DNA of 64,000 bases from CAKTOF01 sp964523945 (GCA_964523945.1 CAZGBU010000001.1:1-64000); one strand, 5' to 3'; numbered from the stretch's first letter, positions 41,746-52,027 are shown. The notes: generated from the sequence alone by a model not told the origin. Program-made: numbers and translations.

Positions 41746-44049
41746 ATGCAGCCAACCTTGTGTTCCAGATGCAAAAAGAATGTAGCCGTGATTTTTATCA
41801 CAAGGATTGAAAACGGTACGTCAAAAAATGAAGGACTTTGCCTGAAGTGTGCAAAGGAACTGAAAATCAAGCCAGTGGAGGATTTGATGCAGAAGATGGG
41901 CATCAGCGAGGATGAGCTTGACAGCCTGTCCGGCGAGATGCTCGAGGCGCTCGGCGGCGAAGAGGCGCTGACGCTGCGCGAGGACGAAGACAGCGAGGAA
42001 AATGAGAGCCAGACGGCCACATTCCCATTCCTCAACAAGCTGTTCTCCGCCAATGACAATATGATGCCCGCGCAGCCGCCCAGAGAGCCGAAAGAGCAGC
42101 CTGGCAAGCAGCAGTCAGCCAGTCAGCGCGGCTCGAAGAAAAAGAAATTTCTCGAGACGTACTGCCAGTGCCTGACGGATAAGGCGCGTGCAGGCGGACT
42201 TGACCGCATCATCGGCCGCGAGGTCGAGACAGAGCGCGTCATCCAGATCCTCAACCGCCGCCAGAAGAACAACCCCTGCCTGATCGGCGAGCCGGGCGTG
42301 GGCAAAACGGCCATCGTAGAGGGGCTCGCGCAGAAGATTGTGAACGGGGAAGTGCCGTATAAGCTGCGCAGCAAAGAAGTCTACCTGCTTGATATGACGG
42401 CGATGGTCGCCGGCACGCAGTTCCGCGGCCAGTTTGAAAGCCGAATGAAGAGCCTGATCGATGAGATCAAAAAACTCGGCAATATTATTCTGGTGATCGA
42501 TGAGGTGCACAATCTCGTCGGCGCCGGCGACGCCGAGGGCAGTATGAACGCTGCCAACATTCTCAAGCCTGCGCTCTCGCGCGGCGAGATTCAGGTCATC
42601 GGCGCGACCACGTTTACCGAGTACCGCAAGTACATCGAAAAAGATGCCGCGCTTGAGCGCCGTTTCCAGCCGGTCACGGTCAACGAGCCGACCATTGACG
42701 AGGCAATCGAGATCATCCGCGGTATCGCCCACTACTACGAGGCATATCACGGCGTTCGTATCTCGCCGGAGATCGCGCGCCAGTGCGTCATCCTCTCCGA
42801 GCGCTATATTACGGACCGCTTCCTGCCGGATAAGGCCATTGATCTGCTCGATGAGGCGTGCTCCGATGTCAACCTGCGCAGCGAGACGATCTCGCGTATC
42901 GCGCAGCTGCACAAGGACCTCGACGATGTCAATCTCGAGATCAACATGCTCGAGGAGACGCCGCGGCAGGAGAGCTATGAGCGCTTGGCCACACTGCGCT
43001 CGCGCCGGTTCCAGATCGAAGGTGAGCTTGAGCCACTCGAAAAACTGCCGCCCCCCGAGCTGACCATTGACAACCTTGCGCGGATCATCGAACTGTGGAC
43101 CAAGATCCCGGCCAGTAAGATCCGTGAGCAGGAGTATGAGCAGCTCAAAAACCTGGAAGAGCGCCTGAAGCAGCATATCATCGGCCAGGACGAGGCTGTG
43201 CATGCGGTAGCAACCGCCATCCGCCGCAGCCGCGTCGGCATCTCGACCAAGCGCCGGCCGGTTTCGTTTATCTTTGTCGGGTCGACCGGTGTCGGCAAGA
43301 CGGAGCTGGTCAAACAGCTTTCTGCCGAGCTGTTCGACTCACCCGAGAGTCTGTTCCGGTTGGATATGTCCGAGTATATGGAGAAGCACTCCGTCTCCAA
43401 GATCATCGGCTCGCCCCCCGGCTATGTCGGCTATGACGAGGCGGGGCAGCTCACCGAAAAAGTACGCCGCAAGCCGTATTCCGTCATTTTGTTTGATGAG
43501 ATCGAAAAGGCGCACCCGGATGTGCTCAATATTTTGCTTCAGATTCTCGACGATGGCCGCATCACGGATGCGCACGGCCGGGTTGTGAATTTCGAGAATA
43601 CGGTCATCATCATGACCTCCAATGCCGGTTCTGACCGCAAGGACGGTTCTGTCGGTTTCGGCCGGAGCATGACCGAGCAGAGCCGCGACAAGGCGCTCAA
43701 GGCGCTCGGCGAATTCCTGCGGCCTGAATTTATCAATCGTGTCGATGAGGTGGTATGCTTCAATAAGCTGACCGAGGAGAATTTCCATGCCATCGCGGCG
43801 ATCATGCTCGGCGAGCTCAAAGACGCAATGGCAGAGCGCGGCGTCACGATCAGCTGGGACGAGAGCGTGCTTGCGCTGCTCAGCGAGAAGTCGTTCTCGG
43901 TGACCTATGGTGCGCGGAATCTGCGCCGCACGGTGCAGAAGCTCATCGAGGATCCAATCGCAGAGAAGATCATCGACAGCTATCTCAGCCCGATCTCCCA
44001 GATCCGACTCCGTGCCGAAAACGGCGAAATCGTGCTCGACACGATCTGA
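41746..44049 (+). CDS. clpE: ClpE-like AAA+ unfoldase
   Basis: A 767-residue Hsp100 protein. The N-terminus is a zinc finger (CSRC and CLKC) followed by a helical and acidic linker, in place of the ClpC N-domain repeats. Two AAA+ modules follow: GEPGVGKTA with VIDEVHNL, and GSTGVGKTE with [10 protein letters not shown] short middle domain with a coiled coil (about 385-430) lies between them. These features fit ClpE, which unfolds proteins for ClpP or alone. AAGGAG precedes the start. A terminator follows. Confidence 0.9.
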   Translation: MQPTLCSRCKKNVAVIFITRIENGTSKNEGLCLKCAKELKIKPVEDLMQKMGISEDELDSLSGEMLEALGGEEALTLREDEDSEENESQTATFPFLNKLFSANDNMMPAQPPREPKEQPGKQQSASQRGSKKKKFLETYCQCLTDKARAGGLDRIIGREVETERVIQILNRRQKNNPCLIGEPGVGKTAIVEGLAQKIVNGEVPYKLRSKEVYLLDMTAMVAGTQFRGQFESRMKSLIDEIKKLGNIILVIDEVHNLVGAGDAEGSMNAANILKPALSRGEIQVIGATTFTEYRKYIEKDAALERRFQPVTVNEPTIDEAIEIIRGIAHYYEAYHGVRISPEIARQCVILSERYITDRFLPDKAIDLLDEACSDVNLRSETISRIAQLHKDLDDVNLEINMLEETPRQESYERLATLRSRRFQIEGELEPLEKLPPPELTIDNLARIIELWTKIPASKIREQEYEQLKNLEERLKQHIIGQDEAVHAVATAIRRSRVGISTKRRPVSFIFVGSTGVGKTELVKQLSAELFDSPESLFRLDMSEYMEKHSVSKIIGSPPGYVGYDEAGQLTEKVRRKPYSVILFDEIEKAHPDVLNILLQILDDGRITDAHGRVVNFENTVIIMTSNAGSDRKDGSVGFGRSMTEQSRDKALKALGEFLRPEFINRVDEVVCFNKLTEENFHAIAAIMLGELKDAMAERGVTISWDESVLALLSEKSFSVTYGARNLRRTVQKLIEDPIAEKIIDSYLSPISQIRLRAENGEIVLDTI

Positions 44050-44073
44050 ACCCATTGCAAAATTGCGAATACC

Positions 44074-44108
44074 AAAAGCAGCGCATCCTGTGGGATGCGC
44101 TGCTTTTT
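44074..44108 (+). terminator. Terminator of the clpE-like gene
   Basis: A 15-bp stem (AAAAGCAGCGCATCC with GGATGCGCTGCTTTT), TGTG loop, T-run. Confidence 0.92.
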
Positions 44109-44235
44109 TGTCCAAACCGGGAGAGAAAACAACCAAAATTGACATTGTGAAAAATCCAACAATTTTAAAATGATTGTCAGACTTTTAACGTGATTTTATG
44201 ATAAAAAATAAACTTTTCAAGGCGGTCAAAATCTA

Positions 44236-44263
44236 TTGCAATCCGCGTGTGGCCTGCTATACT
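44236..44263 (+). promoter_or_regulatory. Promoter of the short-chain dehydrogenase gene
   Basis: TTGCAA (44236-44241), 16-bp spacer, TATACT (44258-44263) preceded by TGC. The 44109-44235 stretch upstream is markedly AT-rich for this genome and holds no gene; regulator binding is possible. Confidence 0.6.
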
Positions 44264-44351
44264 GAAACCATAAACAAACGCCGGACAACAAAAAAGGACG
44301 CAAAAATGCGCGCTTTTCCGGCGGCATTTCAAGACAAAGGAGCGAGACACG

Positions 44352-45140
44352 ATGGATGCAAAAAGTTATGTCGGCAATAAAGTGCTGGAGGGAAAGGTCG
44401 CAGTCATTACTGGCGCAGGCTCCGGAATCGGTAAGGCCACTACGTCATTGTTTGTGCAGGAGGGCGCGATCTGCGTTGCGGCCGACCTGAATTACGAGAG
44501 CGTGCTGGCACTGCAGGACGAGTTTTCGGAATATCGCGATCAGATCAAGCCGTTCCAGGTCAATGTCGCCGACAGTGCGCAGGCCGAGGCGATGATTGAC
44601 TTTGCCATCAGCGAATGCGGCAAGATGGATATTCTCTTCAACAATGCGGGCATCATGGATGGCATGCTGCCCATCGACGAGCTGGATGACGACGTTTGGG
44701 ACCGTGTGATGAAGATCAATGCCGGCGGCGTCATGTTCGCCTGCCGCAAGGCAGTTCGGTATTACCTTGAACGCGGCGAAGGCGGTGTCATCCTGAACAC
44801 GGCCTCGCTTGGCGGCCTGTGCGGTGCGCGTGCCGGTCTGGCCTATACCGCTTCGAAGTTCGCGGTTGTCGGCATGACAAAGAACATCGCGTTTATGTAT
44901 GGCGACAGCGGTATCCGCTGCAACGCGATCTGTCCCGGCGGCATCAACACCAATATCGGTCTGGGCATGGCAGAGCCGAGCAAGCGCGGCGTCAACCGCT
45001 CCGCGCCCGGTATGGGGCTGATGACCCGGCTGGGCGACCCGTTTGAGATTGCCGCGACTGCAGTGTTTCTCTCTTGCGACGCCTCCACATTCGTCAACGG
45101 TGCGACCCTGACCGTCGACGGCGGATGGAGCGCATACTGA
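44352..45140 (+). CDS. Short-chain dehydrogenase/reductase
   Basis: A 262-residue classical SDR. Cofactor motif TGAGSGIG (20-27), NNAG (97-100), catalytic S152, Y165 and K169 (YTASK), and PGGINT. The substrate is not evident; such proteins act on sugars, hydroxysteroids or hydroxyacyl groups. AADLN after the second strand suggests NAD rather than NADP. AAGGAG precedes the start. The gene stands alone between terminators. Confidence 0.9.
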   Translation: MDAKSYVGNKVLEGKVAVITGAGSGIGKATTSLFVQEGAICVAADLNYESVLALQDEFSEYRDQIKPFQVNVADSAQAEAMIDFAISECGKMDILFNNAGIMDGMLPIDELDDDVWDRVMKINAGGVMFACRKAVRYYLERGEGGVILNTASLGGLCGARAGLAYTASKFAVVGMTKNIAFMYGDSGIRCNAICPGGINTNIGLGMAEPSKRGVNRSAPGMGLMTRLGDPFEIAATAVFLSCDASTFVNGATLTVDGGWSAY

Positions 45141-45142
45141 AA

Positions 45143-45183
45143 ATAAAGTCCCCCGGCGCCTGTGCGGCGCCGGGGGACTTTAT
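45143..45183. terminator. Strong terminator after the SDR gene
   Basis: An 18-bp perfect stem (ATAAAGTCCCCCGGCGCC with its complement) and TGTGC loop. Confidence 0.9.
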
Positions 45184-45201
45184 GCTGCGAGCGCAATGTG
45201 T

Positions 45202-45230
45202 TTGACTTTCGGTGCGGATTTGAGTACAAT
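45202..45230 (+). promoter_or_regulatory. Promoter of rnpB
   Basis: TTGACT (45202-45207), 17-bp spacer, TACAAT (45225-45230); the start point falls at the 5' end of helix P1. Confidence 0.85.
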
Positions 45231-45235
45231 GTACG

Positions 45236-45636
45236 GTGCGACCGGGCCGGACAGCCGCGGGTGCGGCAGCAGTGCCGCGCGTGAGGAAAGTCCGGGCTCC
45301 ACAGGGCGAGGATAACGGGTAACGCCCGCCGAAGGCGACTTCAGGAAAAGTGCAACAGAGAGATACCGCCGGCTGTTGGCCATCACTATGTCAAACAAAG
45401 ACGCATCACGCGCCGCCTGGTAGTGCACTGGCCCCGACCGGTAAGGGTGGAAAGGCGAGGTAAGAGCTCACCCGTCGGCTGGAGACAGTCCGATGCTGTA
45501 AACTCTATCCGGAGCAACATTGGGGACATATGGCTTGCCCGGCCGTCCCCTTGCATGGCTGGAGCGTGCCGGCAACGGCACGCCTAGATAGATGGCTGTC
45601 CATGACAGAACCCGGCTTACAGGCCCGCGTCGCAAA
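45236..45636 (+). ncRNA. rnpB: RNase P RNA, bacterial class A
   Basis: The catalytic RNA that cuts tRNA 5' leaders. Helix P1 pairs GCGAC and CGGGCC at the 5' end with GGCCCG and GTCGC at the 3' end. The conserved core is present: GAGGAAAGTCCGGGCTCC at 5', GTAAGGGTGGAAAGGCGAGG in the middle, and AGATAGATGGCTGTC then GACAGAACCCGGCTTAC at 3'. About 400 nt, the ancestral A type. No terminator is seen between it and murD, 22 bp downstream. Confidence 0.95.
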
Positions 45637-45658
45637 CCGCTTGAAATGAGGGAAGCAT

Positions 45659-47020
45659 ATGACGCTCGAAGCATATCTTCAATCTCTGCGCGATAAAAAG
45701 GTTGCCGTGTTTGGGCTGGGCGTGTCCAATCGGCCCTTGGTGCGGTTGCTCGCCGCGCACGGCATCGATGTGACCGGTTGTGACCGGATGGAGCAGCCCG
45801 ATGAGAATCTTCTGGAGCTGCAGTCGCTCGACGCCAAGCTCAAGCTCGGCAGTGGATATCTGGACGGCGTCGAGGCGGACGTCGTCTTTCGCACGCCCGG
45901 CATGCGGCCGGATGCACCGGCGCTGCAGCGGCTGCGCGATGCGGGCGCGCGCATCACGAGCGAGATGGCAGCGTTCTTTGCAGTATGTCCGTGCCCAATC
46001 ATCGCGGTGACCGGCTCTGACGGCAAGACGACAACGACGACGCTGATTGCGGAATTGCTGCGCCGGGCCGGGCGCAGGGTCTGGGTCGGCGGCAATATCG
46101 GCCGGCCGCTGCTGCCCGAGGCGGAGCGGATTGCCCCGGATGATCTTGCAGTGCTTGAACTCAGCTCGTTTCAGCTGATGGATTTGGATGCCAGCCCGCA
46201 TGTGGCAGTCGTGACCAACCTTGCGCCGAATCATCTTGATGTGCACCGCGACATGGCGGAATACGTCTCGGCCAAGGAAAACATTTTTCTGCACCAGAAG
46301 CCGGGCGATGTGCTTGTGCTCAATCTGGACAATGAGATCACGGAGTCGTTTGGTGCGAAGGCCGTGGGCGAAGTGCGCTATTTTTCCCGCCAGGACCGGC
46401 CTGCACGCGGCGTATATCTGCGCGATGACGTAATCTGGCGTGACGATATGCCGGTTCTGACCCGTGCGGATATCCGCATTCCCGGTCTGCACAATGTGGA
46501 AAATTATATGGCTGCTATCTGCGCCGTCGAGGGATTGGTGCCCGATGATGATATCCGCGCCGTCGCACGCACATTTGCCGGCGTGGAGCATCGCATCGAG
46601 CTGGTGCGGGAGAAAGACGGCGTGAAATTCTACAACGATTCGATTGCCTCCAGCCCGACGCGCACGATCGCGGGGCTTCGCAGCTTTGATCAGAAAGTGA
46701 TCCTGATTGCCGGTGGCTACGACAAGCATATCCCGTATGATACGCTGGGACCGGAGATCGTCGAGCACGTCCGGGCGCTGGTGCTGACGGGCGCGACAGC
46801 GCCGAACATCCGAGAGGCCGTCGTACACGCGCCGCGCTACCGGCAGGGCAGCCCCGAACTGCTCGAGGCGGATTCGTTTGAGCAGGCGGTGCGCCTGGCC
46901 GCGGCAATTGCCCACCCGGGCGACGTCGTCCTGCTCAGCCCGGCCAGCGCATCGTTTGACTGCTTCCGCAACTTCATGGAGCGCGGCGATGCATTCAAAC
47001 GGCTGGTTCAGGAACTATAA
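45659..47020 (+). CDS. murD: UDP-N-acetylmuramoyl-L-alanine--D-glutamate ligase
   Basis: A 453-residue Mur ligase that adds D-Glu to UDP-MurNAc-L-Ala. Domains: N-terminal UDP-binding (VAVFGLGVSNRPLVRLL), central ATPase (VTGSDGKTTTTTLIAE, LELSSFQL, TNLAPNHLDVHRDM) and C-terminal (EHRIELVREKDGVKFYNDSIASSPT). GAGGGAA precedes the start. It directly follows rnpB. Confidence 0.96.
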   Translation: MTLEAYLQSLRDKKVAVFGLGVSNRPLVRLLAAHGIDVTGCDRMEQPDENLLELQSLDAKLKLGSGYLDGVEADVVFRTPGMRPDAPALQRLRDAGARITSEMAAFFAVCPCPIIAVTGSDGKTTTTTLIAELLRRAGRRVWVGGNIGRPLLPEAERIAPDDLAVLELSSFQLMDLDASPHVAVVTNLAPNHLDVHRDMAEYVSAKENIFLHQKPGDVLVLNLDNEITESFGAKAVGEVRYFSRQDRPARGVYLRDDVIWRDDMPVLTRADIRIPGLHNVENYMAAICAVEGLVPDDDIRAVARTFAGVEHRIELVREKDGVKFYNDSIASSPTRTIAGLRSFDQKVILIAGGYDKHIPYDTLGPEIVEHVRALVLTGATAPNIREAVVHAPRYRQGSPELLEADSFEQAVRLAAAIAHPGDVVLLSPASASFDCFRNFMERGDAFKRLVQEL

Positions 47021-47051
47021 GTTGACATAATTTATACAGAGGATGATTGCG

Positions 47052-48083
47052 ATGGAGTTGAAAGAGAGCCTGATGGCGCTCAGCGCAGCGCACGGCCCGA
47101 CCGGTCGTGAGGCCGCCGCGGTTGAAACGGCGAAGCAGCTGCTCGAACCATACGTCGACAGCGTGACGACCGACCAGGTCGGCAATCTGTTTGGAATCCG
47201 TGCCTGCGGCCGGTTCGGCGCGCCGCGCGTGCTGCTCGACGCGCACATCGATGAGGTGTGCCTGTATGTGTCCGGTGCAGAGGATGGCTTTTTGACGTTT
47301 GTGAACGGCGGCGGGATCGACGCACGCCTTCTGCCGGATGCAGAGGTTGAAATCCTGTGCCAGCCGCCGCTGCGCGGCGTGATAGCATGTCTGCCGCCGC
47401 ATATTTTAACGGCACAGGAGCAGGAGAAGCCGTTCGAGTCCGGCAAGCTGCGCATCGACGCGGCGCTCACGCCGGAGCAGGCGGCTGCGGTGCCGATCGG
47501 TACGCCGGTTGTCTGGGCGACAAGCCCGATTGCGCTGGGGGAGGATCTGGTCTGCGGCAAGGCGCTGGACAACCGTGCCGGTTTTTCTGTGCTGTTGCGT
47601 GCGATGGAGCTGCTGGCAGAGGAGGCACTGCCGTGCGATGTCATTGTACTTGGCTCAGTGCAAGAGGAATCCACGATGCTCGGCGCAAAGACCGGGGCGT
47701 TTTCCATGATGCCGCACGCTGCTGTTGTTGTCGATGTCACATTCGGCACACAGGCGGACTGTGATGGCGATGAGACGTTCCCGCTCGGCGGCGGTCCGGC
47801 CATCGGTCTGTGTCCGATGCTCTCACAGGGGCTGACGGCGCAGCTTCGCGCGCTGTGCCAGCGGCATGGGATCCCGCACGGCGTGGAGATCATGACCGGG
47901 AATCCCGGCACGAATGCTGCTGCGACGCAGATCAGCCGCGAGGGCGTGCCGACGGCGATGATTTCGATTCCGCTTCGATACATGCATACGACGTGTGAGG
48001 TTGTCAGCCTTTCGGACATCGAGCAGGCTGCACGGCTGCTGGCAGAGTTCCTGCGCGGCTTCGGAGAGGAGGCGGCGAAATGA
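47052..48083 (+). CDS. M42 family aminopeptidase, first of three
   Basis: A 343-residue metallopeptidase of the M42 (TET/FrvX) family, which forms dodecameric shells that trim short peptides. Di-metal site: H65 and D67 in DAHIDEV, Asp in ALDNRAG, the Glu pair in QEES, Asp in VVDVTFG and His in HTTCEV. ATG 47052 lies 9 nt after GAGG; ATG 47043 is too close to it. Its stop overlaps the next start (ATGA). Most divergent of the three. Confidence 0.92.
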   Translation: MELKESLMALSAAHGPTGREAAAVETAKQLLEPYVDSVTTDQVGNLFGIRACGRFGAPRVLLDAHIDEVCLYVSGAEDGFLTFVNGGGIDARLLPDAEVEILCQPPLRGVIACLPPHILTAQEQEKPFESGKLRIDAALTPEQAAAVPIGTPVVWATSPIALGEDLVCGKALDNRAGFSVLLRAMELLAEEALPCDVIVLGSVQEESTMLGAKTGAFSMMPHAAVVVDVTFGTQADCDGDETFPLGGGPAIGLCPMLSQGLTAQLRALCQRHGIPHGVEIMTGNPGTNAAATQISREGVPTAMISIPLRYMHTTCEVVSLSDIEQAARLLAEFLRGFGEEAAK

Positions 48084-49108
48084 TTGAGACGTTAAAAGCG
48101 TTATGTAAACTTTCTGGCCCGTCTGGTTTTGAAACGCAGGTGCGTGAATACATCCGCGCGCAGGCGGCCCCTTATGCGGATGAGATTCGCGAGGATCCGG
48201 CCGGCAGTCTGTTGGTGTGGAAAAAGGGGCGCGTCCATCCGAAGCAGACGGTGATGCTCTGCGCGCATATGGACGAGGTCGGCGTGATGGTCCGTTCGGC
48301 CCGGGCGGATGGCAGCCTGCGCTTCGGTTTCCTCGGCGGCGTTGACCGCCGGGTGATGCTGGGCAAGCGCGTGTTTCTCGGCGAAAACCGCGTGCCGGGC
48401 GTGATCGGCTGCAAGCCGGTCCATCTGTGTGATGCGGACGAGCGCAGCCGACTGCCCAAAACAAAAGAGCTCTATATCGACATCGGCGCAAAAGACCGCG
48501 CGGCGGCTGAGCGCCTGGTGCCGCCGGGCACCTGGGGCGTGTTTTCCGACGATGTCCAGACGATGCCCAACCACTTTTTGAAGGCAAAGGCGCTCGACGA
48601 CCGCATCGGCTGCGCGATTCTGCTTGCGCTGTTGCGGGAGGAGCTGCCGGTCGACACCTGGTTTGCGTTTACGGTGCAGGAGGAGGTCGGCTGCCGCGGC
48701 GCGTTCGGCGCGGCGTTCGCGCTCAAGCCGCATATTGCGCTGGTGCTCGAGGGGACAACGGCTGCGGACACACCGCTTTGTACCGGCGCCGGCCGCGTGT
48801 GTACATGCGGCAAAGGGCCGACGATCTCGTTTGCGGACACCGCCTCGCTCGCGGATCCGGAGCTGTACGCCTGTCTGTGTCAGATTGCGGAGGAAAATCA
48901 GATCCCATGGCAGTACAAGACGCGCTGCTCCGGCGGCAACGATGCCGGGCCGATCCAGCGCGCCGTGGTCGGCTGCCGTACCTGTGTCATTTCCGTTCCG
49001 GTTCGGTATCTTCACAGCGCGTCGTCGCTGGCCTGCCTGTGGGATGTGGCCAACGCACGCCTGCTGACAGAAAAATTTCTACAATATCTGGAGGTCAATC
49101 ATGCTTGA
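48080..49108 (+). CDS. M42 family aminopeptidase, second of three
   Basis: A 342-residue paralog: GPSGFET start, CAHMDEVG, LDDRIGCA, QEEVGCRGA and HSASS carry the metal ligands; the fourth ligand is Glu (LVLEGTTAAD) where the other copies have Asp. This may change metal or substrate preference. Overlaps both neighbours (4 and 8 bp), so the three proteins are probably made in step. Confidence 0.92.
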   Translation: MIETLKALCKLSGPSGFETQVREYIRAQAAPYADEIREDPAGSLLVWKKGRVHPKQTVMLCAHMDEVGVMVRSARADGSLRFGFLGGVDRRVMLGKRVFLGENRVPGVIGCKPVHLCDADERSRLPKTKELYIDIGAKDRAAAERLVPPGTWGVFSDDVQTMPNHFLKAKALDDRIGCAILLALLREELPVDTWFAFTVQEEVGCRGAFGAAFALKPHIALVLEGTTAADTPLCTGAGRVCTCGKGPTISFADTASLADPELYACLCQIAEENQIPWQYKTRCSGGNDAGPIQRAVVGCRTCVISVPVRYLHSASSLACLWDVANARLLTEKFLQYLEVNHA

Positions 49109-50057
49109 ACTGTTGAAAAAACTCGTTCCCGTTCACGCGCCGTCCGGCCATGAGACGCCGGTGGCCGATGTCATTGCGCAGATCGCAGCGCCGTATGGCG
49201 AGGTTTCGCGCGACACGATGGGCAATCTCTGCGTCCACAAACCCGGCAAGGGCGAGCGTGTGATGCTTGCCGGCCATATGGACTCGATCGGCTTCATTGC
49301 AACCTATATCGAAAAAGAGGGCTTTGTGCGCGTGTGCACGCTCGGCGGCGTCCGCCTGCCGTATGCGCTTGGCCAGCGCGTCGTGTTCAATACCGGCGTC
49401 ACCGGTGTTGTCTGCGCCGATGCCAACGTCGAACCGAAGGATCTGACGGTTGAGCGCATTTACATTGACACGGCGGGCGAGCCGGTTGCAATCGGCGACA
49501 CAGCGACATTTGTCGGCGAGCCGATGCTGCAGGGCGGCATGCTGATCTCGCCGTATCTGGACAACCGCGCCGGCTGCGCGATTCTGCTCAAGACACTGAT
49601 GGGCCTGAAAGACAGCGACGTGGACCTGTATGTCATCTTTACGGTGCAGGAGGAAGTTGGCTGCCGCGGTTCCGGCCCGGCGGCCTATGCCGTGATGCCG
49701 GACTGCGCTGTTGCGGTCGATCTGTGCGGCGCGGGCGACCTGCCCTGTGATACGGCCAAAAATCCGCTCAAACTTGGCGCCGGGCCGGTTGTTACGCTGA
49801 TGGACCGCATGGCGATTTCCAATCCGGTGATCGCGCAGCGGCTGATCGATGCTGCGAAGAAGACCGGGGTGCCATACCAGCCGTTTGTTGAGGTGCGCGG
49901 CGGCACCGACACCGGCAACATCGCGGGCAGCCGCAGCGGTGTGCCGGCTGCGTGCATGTCAATCTGTGCACGCTATGTCCATACGCACAATGAGATGGTC
50001 AGCCTGTCCGACTGCGAGCAGTGCGTGCAGATCCTGGTGCAGGCGTTCTCGGCGTAA
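49101..50057 (+). CDS. M42 family aminopeptidase, third of three
   Basis: A 318-residue paralog: PVHAPSGHE start, AGHMDSIGF, LDNRAGCA, QEEVGCRGS, AVDLCGAGD and HTHNEM. All five metal ligands are conserved. It starts within the second copy with a GGAGG 10 nt upstream. It is followed after 2 bp by the PLP enzyme gene. Confidence 0.92.
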   Translation: MLELLKKLVPVHAPSGHETPVADVIAQIAAPYGEVSRDTMGNLCVHKPGKGERVMLAGHMDSIGFIATYIEKEGFVRVCTLGGVRLPYALGQRVVFNTGVTGVVCADANVEPKDLTVERIYIDTAGEPVAIGDTATFVGEPMLQGGMLISPYLDNRAGCAILLKTLMGLKDSDVDLYVIFTVQEEVGCRGSGPAAYAVMPDCAVAVDLCGAGDLPCDTAKNPLKLGAGPVVTLMDRMAISNPVIAQRLIDAAKKTGVPYQPFVEVRGGTDTGNIAGSRSGVPAACMSICARYVHTHNEMVSLSDCEQCVQILVQAFSA

Positions 50058-50059
50058 CG

Positions 50060-51301
50060 ATGCAGATTTCGGACACGACCCGGCAGCTTGCAGCGCAGGC
50101 CGAGCGCGATTGCGCCGCCGTCTTTGCGCGCATTGATGAAACGGCGCAGATCAATACCGAGCGGGTGCTCGCGGCATTTCAGCGCAACCGTGTCAGCGAC
50201 ACCATGTTTGCCGGTACGACCGGCTATGGCTATGACGATTTGGGCCGCGATACGCTAGACCGCATCTATGCAGAGGTGTTCGGCGCGGAGGACGCCATCG
50301 TCCGCGTCCAATTCGTCAATGGCACGCACGCGCTTGCGGCGGCGCTGTTCGGCATGCTGCGCCCGGGCGATACGCTTGTCAGTGCAGTCGGCGCGCCGTA
50401 TGATACGCTCCAGACGGCGATCGGCATCACAGGAAATGCGCCGGGCAGCCTGCGCGAGTTTGGTGTGTCCTATCGTCAGGTCGATCCGACATCCGATGGG
50501 CTGCCGGATCTTCCGGCCATCGCCGCGGCATCGCGTGGTGCGAAGGCCGTGCTCATCCAGCGCAGCCGCGGCTACTCCACGCGCGCGTCGCTGACGTGCC
50601 CGATGCTCCGGGACGTGATCCGGGCGGTTCGATCCGGCGCGCCGGATGCATATATTATGGTGGACAACTGCTACGGCGAGTTTGTCGAGACGACCGAGCC
50701 GACTGCGCTTGGCGCCGACCTGATCGCGGGCAGCCTGATCAAAAATCCCGGCGGCGGCCTGGCTGTCACGGGCGGCTATATTGCCGGCCGGCGTGCGCTG
50801 GTCGAGGCGGCCGCCGCACGGCTGACGTCTCCTGGTATCGGCCGGGAGTGCGGTGCGACGATGGGGCAGAACCGTCTGCTCTACCAGGGCTTTTTCCTTG
50901 CGCCGCATGCGACGGCGCAGGCCCTGAAAACAGCGGTGTTCTGTGCGCGCGTTATGGAGCTGCTTGGCTATGCCACGACGCCGGCATACGATGCGCCGCG
51001 CGCAGACATCGTGCAGATGATTGAATTCGGCGAGCCAGAGGCGCTCGAGGGGTTTTGCCGCGGCATCCAGTCCGGCGCACCGGTCGACTCGTTCGTCACG
51101 CCTGTGCCGTGGGATATGCCGGGCTACGCCGAGCAGGTCATTATGGCGGCCGGTGCATTTGTGCAGGGCGCATCGATCGAGCTGTCGGCCGATGGGCCAA
51201 TGCGCCCGCCGTATGCCGCCTATCTGCAGGGCGGCCTGACCTATGAGTCCGGCCGGTTGGGCGTGCTGCTCGCAGTGGAACAGATCCGGAAAGGGGAATG
51301 A
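50060..51301 (+). CDS. PLP-dependent Alum_res/methionine gamma-lyase-like protein
   Basis: A 413-residue fold-type I PLP enzyme of the Alum_res family, often annotated as methionine gamma-lyase family protein. TTGYGYDDLGRDTLDRIYAEVF at the N-terminus, FVNGTHALAAALFGM, VDNCYGEFVE with the PLP aspartate, and the lysine in SLIKNPGGGLA. The true reaction is not established. It lies in the M42 cluster with a weak ribosome binding site, suggesting translational coupling. Confidence 0.9.
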   Translation: MQISDTTRQLAAQAERDCAAVFARIDETAQINTERVLAAFQRNRVSDTMFAGTTGYGYDDLGRDTLDRIYAEVFGAEDAIVRVQFVNGTHALAAALFGMLRPGDTLVSAVGAPYDTLQTAIGITGNAPGSLREFGVSYRQVDPTSDGLPDLPAIAAASRGAKAVLIQRSRGYSTRASLTCPMLRDVIRAVRSGAPDAYIMVDNCYGEFVETTEPTALGADLIAGSLIKNPGGGLAVTGGYIAGRRALVEAAAARLTSPGIGRECGATMGQNRLLYQGFFLAPHATAQALKTAVFCARVMELLGYATTPAYDAPRADIVQMIEFGEPEALEGFCRGIQSGAPVDSFVTPVPWDMPGYAEQVIMAAGAFVQGASIELSADGPMRPPYAAYLQGGLTYESGRLGVLLAVEQIRKGE

Positions 51302-51304
51302 GCC

Positions 51305-52027
51305 ATGGCGCTGTTTCACAGAAAGGCCGCGGCGGATCAGACACCATATACTGCTGCGGTCATCGTTGCGGCCGGACCGGCTGCGCGGATGGACGGGGTT
51401 GAAAAGATCCTGGAGCCGATCGGCCTTGCGCCGGCGATTGTGCACGCTGCGCGCGCCTTTCAGGACAGCGCATGCATCCGTGAAATTATCGTCGTGACCC
51501 GTGAGGACCTGCTCGTCGAGGTCAGCCGCGTGTTGCATGACGCGGCGCTTGACAAGGTGAAGCTGGTCGTTGTTGGCGGCGAGACGCGGACGGATTCGGT
51601 TTCGGCTGGCCTGGACGCGGTGAGCAAACAGACAAAGCTTGCTGCCATCCACGATGGTGCACGCCCCTTTGTAACGCCTGCGCTGATCGAGCGCACTGTG
51701 CGGGAAGCGGCGCGCAGCGGCGCGGCTGCGCCGGCTGTCCCGGTCAAAGACACAATCAAAATTGCCAGCGGCGGCATTGTGACCGGCACGCCGGAGCGGA
51801 GCAGTTTGTTTGCGGTCCAGACGCCGCAGGTATTCGACTTCGATTTGCTGCGCGGTGCGATTGTCAAAGCGGCAGCGGATGGCTTTACGGCGACAGACGA
51901 CTGTGCGCTCATCGAGCATATGGGCATGTCGGTTCGGCTGACCGAGGGCGACGAGGAAAATATCAAGCTGACTACGCCGCTTGACCTGGCCATTGCCCAG
52001 GTGATTGCGGAGGGGAGGCTTCTGTGA
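51305..52027 (+). CDS. ispD: 2-C-methyl-D-erythritol 4-phosphate cytidylyltransferase
   Basis: A 240-residue enzyme of the non-mevalonate isoprenoid pathway that makes CDP-methylerythritol. [13 protein letters not shown] is the nucleotide loop, in a variant form with PAA in place of the usual [33 protein letters not shown] and TDDCALIE follow. It overlaps ispF by 1 bp. Confidence 0.93.
   Translation: MALFHRKAAADQTPYTAAVIVAAGPAARMDGVEKILEPIGLAPAIVHAARAFQDSACIREIIVVTREDLLVEVSRVLHDAALDKVKLVVVGGETRTDSVSAGLDAVSKQTKLAAIHDGARPFVTPALIERTVREAARSGAAAPAVPVKDTIKIASGGIVTGTPERSSLFAVQTPQVFDFDLLRGAIVKAAADGFTATDDCALIEHMGMSVRLTEGDEENIKLTTPLDLAIAQVIAEGRLL

Noticed and set aside
44109..44351. A small gene in the AT-rich stretch before the SDR gene
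   Set aside because: Only short frames without a ribosome binding site; the region fits promoter and leader.
47018..47051. TTGACA at 47022 as a promoter for the M42 operon
   Set aside because: No acceptable -10 lies 16-18 bp downstream; the genes are better read from the murD transcript.
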